Of a stretch of 64,000 bases of DNA, positions 49,556 through 59,884 are shown piece after piece. The first letter of the stretch is position 1; the number at the start of each line of letters is the position of its first letter. Origin of the DNA: Stratiolaelaps scimitus (Eukaryota > Arthropoda > Arachnida > Mesostigmata > Laelapidae); NCBI GenBank assembly GCA_019614645.1, contig JABWDB010000011.1, positions 7,203,501 through 7,267,500 on the forward strand, read 5' to 3'. The position numbers and the translations under genes are program-made. Below the pieces are notes generated by a model that searched no databases, was not told where the DNA came from, and was given only the letters and a program-made list of their open reading frames with translations.

Positions 49556-50953
49556 ATGGATTCATCGAGTCACGGCGAAAAAGTCCCCGCCCTGGGAGCT
49601 GCTTCAGGTAGCACTTCGCAACAATCGGAGTTTAAGCCTTCGCCACCTCTTCAGCTTTCGATGCAGGTGAGTCATATTTTATTGCTCCGTGATTGTTGTT
49701 CATTTAGCAAGACCCGCTCTAATCAATTATTTAGCGATAGGGATCTGGTTCAGAGTTGCGTGGCTCCTTAGTATCAACAAACGAAACCAGCTCCAGATTA
49801 CGTTGTGACGTGAAGTTCGCACGTAACATGGCAGAATGGTTCCATTTTTCTTCAACGGTTGTTTTCTGACACGGCCAGTTGCCAGAGGAATCGCTTTTTG
49901 CTTTTTCTTAATTGATGACAGTCATCTTCAGCCTCCGCGGTGATATTACACTTTCTGATACAGATTGGTAAAGGTAAAGCTTTATCGATTTATTAGAGAA
50001 ACTGCATATAATGCTTAAGTTCTCTTATATGCAGATTGGATGGATTACTTACAAGAAAATCGTACGGTTTGCATCAGATTGGTTTTTTGTGTTTTTTTTT
50101 TGTTTATCGTACTGAAAATCAAATGCACCTATCAGCACTGTTCTTGATTGCTACATAGACTCTGTGGAGTCTGAATCAGGCCACGAGCTCACTGCTAGCG
50201 ACATAGTCTTACTCATGTCTGTCCTTGTCCTTTATAGGAGCTTCTCGCACAGCTCGATGAGTACCAGCCAACGATTCCGGACGCGGTCACATCCTACTAT
50301 ATGAACACAGCGGGCGTAGAGACCTCAGATCCGAAGGTCATTCGGTAAGTGTAGCGTAATTTCAATCTTCATTTCTAACAAGGCGTCCGGTACATTTTCA
50401 AATGACTCACTCCCCCCCCAGGCTGTCGCCATTGAGTAGCGGCGGTCGGCGATAAAATGATCTCCGAGTGAACCAATATGAGTGGTACACCGGCATTTAA
50501 AGTTAGTGTAGGCTTTGTCCGATATTCTCTTTCATGCAGCTCACAGAAATTTGCATGTCACATGCTTCGTGAATAGCTCAGGAGTCGAGGTCTTATTTTC
50601 CTATAATCTCATCTACCGAGGAACAAACACCCCTGTTCCACTAGACACGCCAACACGCGATGTCGCCCTTGTGACCGATGTCACCAGCCTCATTAATGAT
50701 GAATTTGTCGCATTTAGCCCGTTCTCATCCCATGTTTCATTATTTTCCTTTGATCAGTTTAATCTCGCTCGCCGCCCAAAAATTCATCGCAGACATAACC
50801 AACGACGCTCTCCAGCACTGCAAGATGCGCGGCGCTGGCCAATCGTCGAAAAAGGCGCCTAAGGACAAGAAGTACGTCCTCACAACGGAGGACCTGACCT
50901 CGGCACTCGGCGAGTACGGCATCCAGGTCAAGAAACCCGCTTACTATAATTAG
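49556..50953 (+). CDS. Taf10: TFIID/SAGA subunit TAF10
   Basis: Three coding exons: 49556-49666, 50238-50344 and 50758-50953 (TAG). Intron phases are 0 and 2, with donors GTGAGT and GTAAGT. The product is 137 residues. TAF10 is a nuclear histone-fold subunit shared by TFIID and SAGA. The first 37 residues are Ser/Gln/Pro-rich and disordered. The rest is the conserved core: ELLAQLDEYQPTIPDAVTSY, then LISLAAQKFIADITNDALQH and CKMRG, and a Lys-rich loop leading to LTTEDLTSALGEYGI, the end of the histone fold. The C-terminal half is very close to animal TAF10 generally; the short N-terminus makes it smaller than the human protein (about 218). The ATG sits exactly at an acceptor AG. It converges with RPLP0 downstream. 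Confidence 0.93.
49972..50045. repeat. Copy of short dispersed repeat C in TAF10 intron 1
   Basis: AGGTAAAGCTTTATCGATTT and following ATATAATGCTTAAGTT match the copy at 41030. The reverse-complement ends at about 598, 16335 and 20275 share the CAATAAACCTTTACCT block. Confidence 0.5.
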
Positions 50954-53719
50954 AGTAATCAAGATCAATGGGTAGCTGGCCCCCGAGTCAACCGATCGGG
51001 TCACCCTTCCTTCCGCTGTGTGCGTCCGACAACCGGCGACGTTCGTTGGCGATTTGCAGCGATTCAATTCAGGCGCGACGATTATGCTAGGCAGTGAACG
51101 AACAGACGGATCAAGGGGGCCTCAATTAGCCTGGGGCCGTTCAGACCCGCTCGCCCACGCCACCTAGAGGGAAAGCAGTGCGTTGTCCGGGGATGGGCGG
51201 TTATTGGTTATTTAGTTCTCAGTTGAAGTTCACGGAGGATTGTCATTGTTCGTCGCCGCCCTCTTATCAGTCGACCAATCGACCGAGCCGATAGCGCATC
51301 CGGATTCTAACCGCGAGCAACACAGAATTTAACAACGACGAGAGCAACAGTGACAACAGCCACAGCAAAACGGCGACAACATCGAGTGAGCTGCTCAAAC
51401 GTGAGGTGGTATGGGATCGAGGCGGTTATGCTCGACACCGGGTTGGCCCAGCGTGGTCTGGCTCGCAGCGTGTATGTTTGTATTTATAGAGCGAATAGAG
51501 TTGTTGTGTATTTAGCTAAGCGGAGATAGGGAGCACCGACAGAAACTCGGGGAAGGGGGCCTCACCATCGATCGATAATTGAATTGTGATAACGATAACG
51601 ATAAATGTCCATGGACCACCTAGAATAGTCACAGGTAGCGACGACGACGACGGCGACGAATCGACGGCAACGATATCCCCTGCTAATCTATAGGGCAGTA
51701 TGATCCATTGCAACAATCCGTTAGCAAGACGCTGGCCACAGCAAGACGCTCAGAATCGCTCATCAAATTGGTGTCGGAGCGCATGTGGGGTAGCAAGCTG
51801 TTGGGCTCCCTTCCCGGGATGACGGTGTCGCCCTGGAAACTGTAAGCACCCCTTCGAGACGAGAATCGACACAAGTAAGCACTAGGCTTGTGAGGCGCGG
51901 CATGGTCTTGCACGACATGGTATCAATGTAAATATACACATATATATATATATGCAACGGCCGTGTTAAAGGGCACGGTCTTTCTGAATCTTTCTACGTT
52001 TTTTCCGCCAATGACGGAAGAGTGACGAATGCACGTACAGATGAAGACATTATAAAGGAATAATAATTACTAGGCGGAGTATTAGGACTTCGACTTTCAT
52101 ACTATCGTGGATGAATGGAACTTCAGGCTACTGATTTTCTTCAGCAAAGCCAAAAGAGGAGGTTGAAGGTTGAGCGAGGAAAATAGAGGAAAATACACAT
52201 CGATTCACGCAATCAGCGAACAGCGACACCCTCAGGTGGTGTGAACTACCGCGAAATAAATAATTGTGACGCAAATTTATGCTCGTCTCTTCTCTCTCCC
52301 TTTCTTTCGCTCTCTCATGGATTCGGTATCTCTTTCAGCTAAACTGTGTAATCCATACATTGTTGTGCTCCGAATGTGAACAAATCATTGCCGAAATTGA
52401 ACGTCCAGCCTACAGCAAAATAGTGAATAAGCTTACAAATCGATAGACCAGTCTTATAAATAATTATTAAGAATTTCGGGCGGGGAAGGCTATGGGACTT
52501 GAGGTAAGCTATTCCGTTATGACTCAAACCCAACATTTTACGTCCACAGAACTGCTCTAGACATTGCTTCATAAGACGGAATGTTTCAGCGACGCTTTTG
52601 TCCAGGCCCGGTGGCCTGATGGGTGCATTCGTTTGCGCCTTGCAATCAGAGGAGACACGTAGGTGCATGGATTCGATTCCCACCGTTGCACACTCGCATT
52701 TTTCGGGGTCCGTCTTACGCGCCAATGCAAAAGTAACACCGTGGACGTTAAATGTTGTGGCTGAGAGTCAGCCCGAAAACATAGATAGTATAGTATTCAG
52801 GGCGTTGAGGTGCGATTGGGTGTACATCACATGCAGACATTTACGGACTGTCAGGGGAAGTGTGCCAATGAGGAAAGCAGGGACTACAGATTATAACTCG
52901 TCATCAGCTAGACAGAGAGGTCTCCACAAAGAGAAGAGGACATTGGGGGGTATTTAGAGTGTACACCCACTGTTTTATGGAATAAGGATCAATAATTAAG
53001 GCCAAAAACTGGTGAATGAATTGTCGACGTATAGTAGTTAGAGTAACTTACAGCTGTCATGTATTGAAACTCGCTTGTATATGCCGTGCGTCCCTCGTCC
53101 CGTCCCCCCCCTGACATATGCCGTAGTACAATACTCCGGAAGGTGAAACTACGAGGGAATCAACAAGGGAGACGAGGCTGAGGACCAGTCGTGGCCTGAA
53201 AGCGTGAAGTTGTACTACCCACCAAAGGGGTTTAGCTTAAGCTACTATGGGGAGACTGTGTGCTGTCCAAGAGGAGCTTGGAAGATATGAACGGCTTCAT
53301 CAGAATTGCTAGCCCACAATTGTCTCTCCTACAATCGATCAGCCAGGGATAAGTGTTATTTATTGTAGTCAATGAGTGTATAATTACTGAGCGTTTTGAG
53401 AAGTACTAGCGAGGGACGCAGCATAGATAACATGTAGGTAAGGGTCAGACATACAAAACAAATATTGGAGACTTCCGGCGGTTTAGCCCCGGATTATCTT
53501 CTAGAATTTCTCCGTTTGATCTGTCAGAGCCATCGTTTGATTATATTTGGATAACTTTGGCTATTTTAGAGCCCCTAGTGCCCTCCAGAATACACTAAGT
53601 CTCATCTGTTTAACTGAAGACCATTCAGTTGTACAATGTGTATATCACAGCTTATATCCACTACCTGCCACCATCCCTATTCAAGGACACCACTGCATGT
53701 AGAATTGGTTACACCATCA
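50954..53719. other. Region between TAF10 and RPLP0 3' ends
   Basis: It contains the TAF10 3'UTR and a SINE family B copy (52595-52790). No other gene is supported; ORFs of 60-130 codons here are parts of the SINE or shadows. Confidence 0.55.
52595..52790 (+). mobile_element. tRNA-like SINE, family B, copy 3 (best copy)
   Basis: The head GCCCGGTGGCCTGATGGGTG resembles a tRNA 5' half. GGATTCGATTCCCACC is a good B box. The body continues TTGCACACTCGCATTTTTCG, GGTCCGTCTTACG, and ends with GTGGACGTTAAATGTTGTGG, GAGAGTCAGCCCGAAAACAT. The same blocks occur in order at 9595 and 56645. Confidence 0.65.
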
Positions 53720-53725
53720 TTTATT
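53720..53725 (-). terminator. Poly(A) signal of RPLP0
   Basis: AATAAA on the minus strand, about 140 bases after the RPLP0 stop codon. Confidence 0.6.
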
Positions 53726-53864
53726 GTGATAATGTCACCTCTCCTCTGGGTTTTCTTGTTTGCCGAATTGATCGTCAAGGCAGCCGAGGTTCCCGCCGAA
53801 ACCTCAGCGCCATTATAGTTCCCGAGCTGTAACAATGATGTTCGTCGTAGGGATCTTGCACCAT

Positions 53865-55276
53865 CTAGTCAAACAGGCCGAAGCCCATGTCCTCATCCTC
53901 TTCCTCGGACTCCTCCTTTTGCTCCTCTTTCTTGGCGTCCTTCGCGGGGGATCCACCAGCCGCGGCAGCGGGGGCAGCTGCAGCCGCGAACTTGGACGGA
54001 TCCTTGAGGTACTCCTTGGCCATCTTGGCCGCCTCGAAATCGATGTCGGTGGCAAGCGCAATCGAGATGAGGTTCTTGAGTCCGTTGACGATGGAGTGCG
54101 GGGCCGATGCAAGGGTGGGATAGCCGATCTGCAGCGATACGGCGGCCACGTTTCGGACTCCGTTCATGAAGCGCGCCTTCAGGTCATCAGGAGTGATGTC
54201 CAGAACCTCAGGGGCGAAAATCGTGCCGTTGTCGTACACCTGAACACAGAAGACAAGATTGGTAAGATCAATAAGAAAATTAGTACCACGGGCTAGCTAT
54301 ACAAGGTACAACCACGCCGCAAATATTTTTAATGCTTCAGACAGCAACAACAAAATGGGTTTTCACACAGAAATATTCAATATCCAGTGTCGGACATTTA
54401 GGAGGATCATCATTATTTGAAGTACGTTCATTTGCAAGCACATTTAATACTTACAGCCTGGATGACGAGACCGTATGAGAAGGGCGAGATGTTCAACATG
54501 TTGAGGAGGGTGGCTTCGGAAGCTCCGACCCTGTCGCCAACCTTGATCAGATGGATGTCATTGATGATTTCGATTGTTCCCTTCGAGATCTTCGTGGGAA
54601 TGTGCAGGGCCTGGAAGAATGAGGTCTTCTCAGGACCGAGGCCGGTGTTCTGTGCGGGCACATGTACATCGACGGGGGCGACAGCTCCGGCACGGGCAGG
54701 GGCCTGAACCTTGTTGTTCATGATCTTCTCTCGAACCTCGCATAGGTCGTCCTTGGTGAACACGAAACCCACGTTACCCTTGATGTTAGGGAGGAGCTTT
54801 TCCAGCGTTGGATTGTTTTCGATGTGTCCCTTGATCGCCTTACGCATCATGGTGTTCTTACCCATCAGGAGAACGGCGGTTTCCCGAAGGGAGACTCGAA
54901 TCTGTTGCATCTGCTTAGACCCTGTAACAACGTATATATTCAACATATGTTGAATATTTCCTTTCAGTCAGCGTGATGAAATAGCCACCATTCCTTGGCA
55001 GTCCTTGGTCGGGACTTCAGTAGTGAACATTCTAAACACACGGTGATTCGTAAGAGGTGTCAGAAATAATTTATAGTTCAATCATCATGAACGATATACG
55101 AATGCCAAAAGCCAACGGAGAGGTCCTCCCCTTCCGCCGGTCGCGAAATCGAGCGTCCGCACACACTTACCGACATTGTCAACTCCGACGATGAAGCATT
55201 TCGGGTACTCATCCATAAGCTGGACGAGCTTTAGGAAGTAATTAGCCTTCCACGTCTTCCTGTCCCCCTTAACCAT
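53865..55276 (-). CDS. RpLP0: 60S acidic ribosomal protein P0 (uL10)
   Basis: Three coding exons: 55276-55171, 54921-54455 and 54239-53865 (TAG). Donors are GTAAGT and acceptors TTACAG and TTCAG, phases 1 and 0. The product is 315 residues, like animal P0 (about 317). P0 anchors the P1/P2 stalk on the large ribosomal subunit and helps recruit and activate translation factors. The N-terminal rRNA-binding domain is clear ([20 protein letters not shown], then SKQMQQIR and [12 protein letters not shown]). So is the C-terminal stalk: an Ala/Gly hinge, an acidic run, and the terminal peptide [13 protein letters not shown], the P-protein tail bound by elongation factors. The ATG follows an AG, and a short 5'TOP leader exon lies at about 55836-55860. 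Confidence 0.97.
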
Positions 55277-55835
55277 CTTGATGCCAAGCAGTTAGGGGTT
55301 ATCCGAAGATATATTAAGGACTGCAAAATCCCCATGAAAAATCAAAACCGTTAGATATTGTATTGACGCCTACATATGGGGTTCGGAGCCATCGGTCGCC
55401 AAATTTAGAAAATGACGTTGTTACACGATTCGTCAAGTCAGTTGTTTGAGCAGATTTACCCACAGTACGTGTCGTACAAGAGGTGTCAGAAAAACATGCT
55501 CACTCATCACGATTCGTTTCGCTGCATGTCATAAAAATCATCGACAATAGGACAAGGCAGATACAATGGCAAATGTATATACATTATTCCTGTCGGGGGG
55601 CATTTCTAAATCGAGCTAATGCGTGACTTAACCACCATGTTTACTGTTAACCGATCGACCGCCCACGTGTACGTCGTTCATATGGGAAAAAGTGAAGCTT
55701 GCGTGACGTCTTCACTATAAATTTCGTGTAGGAACTAATACACATGATGTCAGTGGGCATGTAGCGCTATTTCGATGAACTTTATGAGCAGATTTTGTGG
55801 AAAAATCAACGAATTTTGCAGAGCACACAACTTAC

Positions 55836-55861
55836 CCGGTAGGTCGACGATCAGAAAAGGT
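55836..55861 (-). promoter_or_regulatory. 5'TOP motif and noncoding leader exon of RPLP0
   Basis: On the minus strand CCTTTTCTGATCGTCG begins near 55860, a C followed by a pyrimidine run as in terminal oligopyrimidine mRNAs of ribosomal proteins. About 25 bases later CCGG|GTAAGT forms a good donor (55835). It would splice to the AG just before the ATG at 55276. Inferred from motif and position. Confidence 0.55.
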
Positions 55862-57260
55862 TTCGAAACGGGAAACGCTAGCAGACGTCCGCTGGCAGAT
55901 TCCCCCATCCCGTTCGCGAGCGGACCGCGGCAATATTTGATTTAATAAACAATTTTGGCGCCACAGCTGTCGCTTTCGTATTGGCGAATCGTATGGTTTT
56001 GTGTTCGCAAGACTTTTTCTTTTCTTTAGCTCTGTTAATCATTAACACAAGTGTTAATTCATTTTTGTCAAGTGTATAAGTGTCTGATAAATAGAGCCTA
56101 TCTCATTACCATGGTCCAGCTCATGGTAAAGTGGTGAGCTATAAAAAAATTTTCATCGCATATTTCCGAGTTCTAGTTTGAGGCAGTCTCATGAGATCGG
56201 TTTAAAATTTTCATTACTTACACCATATTAGATCCGTTTAAATATTTAAAAATATATTTAATCTGTTCAAATGTTTTCGAACAGCATACCTAATCTGTCG
56301 GAATGCTCAAACAAAGGGGTTTAACAAAGATTAAATGTATCTTTTTTTAATGTTTAAAAAAAGATATATTTGATCTGTTTTAATCTGCTATTAAATTTGT
56401 TCAAATTATAAAAAAAATAGCCACTGGTTAATCCATTCGTATTAATCTGTAGCGGTTATAAGCTAATTATAATATAAGGTAATTGTTCACATTCGCCAGA
56501 ACCGAACGAGTCAACAATATGTGTTCTTTTCGAGCCACACGAATGCTTATACTATACAGTAATGAACATTTTTGTAAACGAAATGTATACAAACCCTTTG
56601 TTAATAAAGGTGTTCTCGAAATCGAAATTGAAAATTGAAAGAACGCTGTCAGCGAGCCGTTTTAAGTCAGCGAGCCCCACTGTTGCACATTTGCATTTAA
56701 AGGGGTTGTCCGTCTTACGATTCGATGCAAATAGCAATTCCGTCAACGTGAAATGTCTAAGGCTGAGAGCCAGTGGCCGAAGACATCTATTTTCAGTGTC
56801 TGACAACATCTAATTATCGCCCTCCCGTTGTGCTTCTGCTCTGCTCTGATCTGTTAGCCTCGATCCGTCGGCAGCTCTTCCCGAGTGGGGCTTGATTGAA
56901 CTGCAGGGCGACATCAAGCACCGTCATGGCGATGATACACCTCTACATGAACTTCTCTTAGGTGATCTTCACTACACGAAGGAGGTGGGACACGCACACT
57001 CTCAGGAAACGTGTTCATCTAAACGACAATTTTAATTGTGTCTCCCTTAAAATATCACACTTTGAGGATAGTCATCTGTTTCGTGTACGGAGATGTATAG
57101 AGGGCTATTTTTATGGAGTTTTGTTTTTCGTGTCCAATGTTTCACCAAGAACGACCTCAATTTTGGTCAAACTTAAGTGCACAAGTGGCTCAGTAGTCTA
57201 TTTGTGTTTGGTTAAATCTCAGCTACGTGAACCACCTGAGATCGGCCTGACTCGTACGAT
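55862..57260. other. AT-rich region upstream of RPLP0
   Basis: RPLP0 promoter side, then AT-rich DNA (about 56.1-56.5 kb) with repeated ATCTGTT/AATGTTT-like words and no gene. SINE family B occupies 56645-56795. Confidence 0.5.
56645..56795 (+). mobile_element. SINE family B, copy 4 (head lost)
   Basis: Begins near CCCCACTGTTGCACATTTGC, continues GGGGTTGTCCGTCTTACG, ATGCAAATAGCAA and GTGAAATGTCTAAGGCTGAG, the same order as in the copy at 52595. Confidence 0.6.
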
Positions 57261-57268
57261 CATTTGAC

Positions 57269-57642
57269 TTGGAGCTGATTGGGGGCTCACGCGACCTGGT
57301 CGACGGCTGTACGGCCTCGATAGAGTTCTGGTTCGCCGTTAATAAAACGCGTGGAGGACCTGCCGCCTCCGAGGACGTCCTTAGATATTCAGCCTCACCA
57401 CTCGTCTGCGTCGACAAATCCCCATACCTTGATCTACTAGAACTTCTAAAGGCACCTGCGTGCTGGCTCTTACGTCACCGATAAATGCTGAAAGGCTATT
57501 GTCTGCCGTGGTAACGATTAGAAATCCTCATCTCCTAACCATCTCAGGGGCCCTGCGCCTGTTCAATTTTAAAGTCGCGCCGACGCCAGCTACCACGAGC
57601 CCACCTGTGCACGCTCCGCTCTCGTCTGTCAGCGAGAAATAA
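57269..57642 (+). pseudogene. Possible hAT transposase C-terminal relic
   Basis: Two overlapping frames carry KSPYLDLLELLKAP and then TSPINAERLLSAVVTIRNPH. The Ser-x-x-x-(A)ER-x-x-Ser pattern after a TS, preceded by a Leu-rich helix, resembles the hAT dimerisation segment. A frameshift separates the two parts, and no DDE core, zinc finger or terminal repeats were found. Weak call. Confidence 0.2.
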
Positions 57643-57925
57643 ATAGCATGCTGCAAAATTGTCTGTTCCCCTGACCAGCGACCCTAGCGTAGGAAAAAAA
57701 TGATTAGATCACATGGACACTGTTCCTCGCACAACTCGTCAGGTATCCCCACATATATATATATATATACTAAGTGTGAGACAAAACAAATTTTACTTCG
57801 ATCAACTGGCAGCCTGCACCTTTCATATCACCATTCGCAATGCGTATAGTTAATCTGGCAAAAACACAATGCCTTCACCTAGGTTTCAAACGTCTACGTC
57901 CTAATGCCAATAAACAACTCTGTGT

Positions 57926-59884
57926 TCACTCGTAACACTCTGCTCCTGCTGCTGTTACTTCTAGGGCGTACCAGTAATTCTCATTGGACATCACGTCCTC
58001 TATGGCAAGACGGTTGATCTCGATAAGCCGCTCCTGGCCATGCGAAGAGTTCGCGGTGACGGCAAAGACGCGACGTCGTTCCACATTCAAGCGACGATCA
58101 CGAGGAAGATTATCTTTAAGACGCGACCGAAACCCATCGTAACCAACGTACCGAAAAAATGAAATTGCCACGCCAATATGTATCTGTGCTCCACTTGTAC
58201 ACACACGTAGTTGCCGTAGGGATAAGGTAGCGAAAATAAGCAAAGGTGGCCCCCGACAGGTCCCCATAGTAAATACCTTAGAGGTGTAAGTGCTGAGGCC
58301 TGTCAGAGCTGGGGGGCAGAGCTGGGGGTTAGCTCAAAAAAAAGTAATTTAGTTACCATAGGGGAGTGATCACAAGATTTTGACATGGGTCATTCCAGCC
58401 ATAGAGTATCAGAAGACGTCTTTTTAAATGAATCCGATTTCAGAGAAGAATAAATCTCGTGAAAATGATTGCAACCTTTGACAACAATGATCCAGCCATG
58501 TATATATATATGTAAGCACGCACAGTGATTTCAGGCAGGATTATTGTAGAATATATAATACTTGTGTAGATAAACAAAAGCCTTCCGAAACACGTGGACT
58601 TCATATGGTCTTCCGCCGACATTGCTGTTTACCTCGGTGAACAGAAGCGTCCCCTCACCCCCCACCGGTGATAAAATGATTCCTGCGTAATGAGGTCGAC
58701 AACGAAAACCATTTGAAGACCAATATACGGATGGCTCTCGAATATTCTCCATGTCCTGTGCTTGACATGAATAAACAGCGCTTGAAGTATAATTGTTATT
58801 GTATTCATTATGAGATACATTCGGGTCACTCTGCTACAGCATCATCCCTAATCACTGTACAACTTACGAGAACGATTGCATTGAATACACTAATTAAGCT
58901 GTAATAATAATTGTTTTTTCGAGCTGACCGTCAGCTGTTCCAGATTCTTGCCAGGTACGAGTAAGGCAGAGGGGTTGTCCGGCCCTCTGAGATGCAAGAC
59001 GATAATAATAAAGCTCGCCTAAGGGTAGAAGAGATCGTGGTACCGTTTATTAGGTTTGGCTTCGCCATCAATACGAATAAAACTAACGTCTCTTTATTTC
59101 GCTCACCTCAAACAACTGTTCAAATGGTTCCGATTCAGCTCTGTGGAATATTCAGCTTGCATGGACGGAGTCTTCTTTCTTGTAAATTATTTATAGTATA
59201 TTGTGTATGAGGAGCTAAAATTGTTGTACATTTATATATATATATATATATATATGCAGATCGAATACTTGAGGGTCGTATCAGTTGACTCAGTGTGATG
59301 TTAATGTTTTTCGCGGCCACGTGCTCCATTTATATTGTTTTACTTTTAACATATCTTTAAGACGAGAGCAGGAGCGTGTGTACATTGCAAGTTCAGTAAA
59401 TAAACCTCACACTGAATTGAAAAAAAAAATAAAGAAATAGCACTATATACATGGGTTCAACGGCGGGTCACACCTGCCCGTCGGTTGTCGCTGAATCAAT
59501 CAAGGAAAAGGCAAATATAATAGTTATTAAATTGTGTGTTTTATTCTTTAAATATAGTAGTTTTATTTATAAGTATAATTAATTTTTATTAGATACTAAT
59601 TTTATTGATATACTAAGCTCATTCGAGGCGAAAAATAGGGTAGAAGTCTTCTTCTCGTATTTCACCGTATTAACGTAAAAAACAAGATATATGTACCTTT
59701 TTTCCCCAAATTTCCCGTTATTCCGTATTTCATATATAGAAACATACTCGGGATTCAACTTCGCTTGGACATCACAGACGCGATGTAGAAATCGCGCCGT
59801 TGAACTTTCAATATAGCGACCGCACTTCGACAACGTGGGGATCGACACCTCGACGAGGAAAAAGTGGGAATGCTTTTTCGTCAT
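57926..59884 (-). CDS. Unrecognised three-exon gene
   Basis: Three minus-strand exons fit with agreeing phases: 59884-59697 (ATG, donor GTACAT), 58755-58633 (acceptor GCACAG, donor GTAAAC) and 58193-57926 (acceptor ACAAG, TGA). Each junction leaves two bases upstream and takes one downstream. The product would be 192 residues. The start reads MTKKHSHFFLVEVSIPTLSK. The middle exon has one mildly hydrophobic segment (YIGLQMVFVVDLITQ). The last exon is basic then acidic (LKDNLPRDRRLNVERRRVFA, then LIEINRLAIEDV). Composition is ordinary and not low-complexity. The layout faintly recalls small mitochondrial membrane proteins of the TMEM186/TMEM223 kind, but I cannot confirm that. Weak points: the donor of exon 1 is not optimal, the last acceptor is poor in pyrimidines, and another exon could be missing. 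A family A SINE lies in intron 2. Confidence 0.4.
58207..58345 (+). mobile_element. SINE family A, copy 7, in intron 2 of the unrecognised gene
   Basis: AAGCAAAGGTGGCCCCCGAC, AGGTCCCCATAGTAAATACC, CTGAGGCCTGTCAGAGCTGG and GGGGTTAGCTCAAAAAAAA reproduce the family 3' module and A-tail. It is antisense to the gene and its edge is within about 15-20 bases of the proposed acceptor. Confidence 0.7.
58915..58990 (-). mobile_element. SINE family A, copy 8 (partial)
   Basis: The plus strand reads TTTTTTCGAGCTGACCGTCA and GCTGTTCCAGATTCTTGCC, then AGGTACGAGTAAGG. The middle of the 3' module is deleted relative to the copy at 25720. Confidence 0.55.

Noticed and set aside
53835..54953. Plus-strand ORFs over RPLP0
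   Set aside because: Antisense shadows of the RPLP0 exons.
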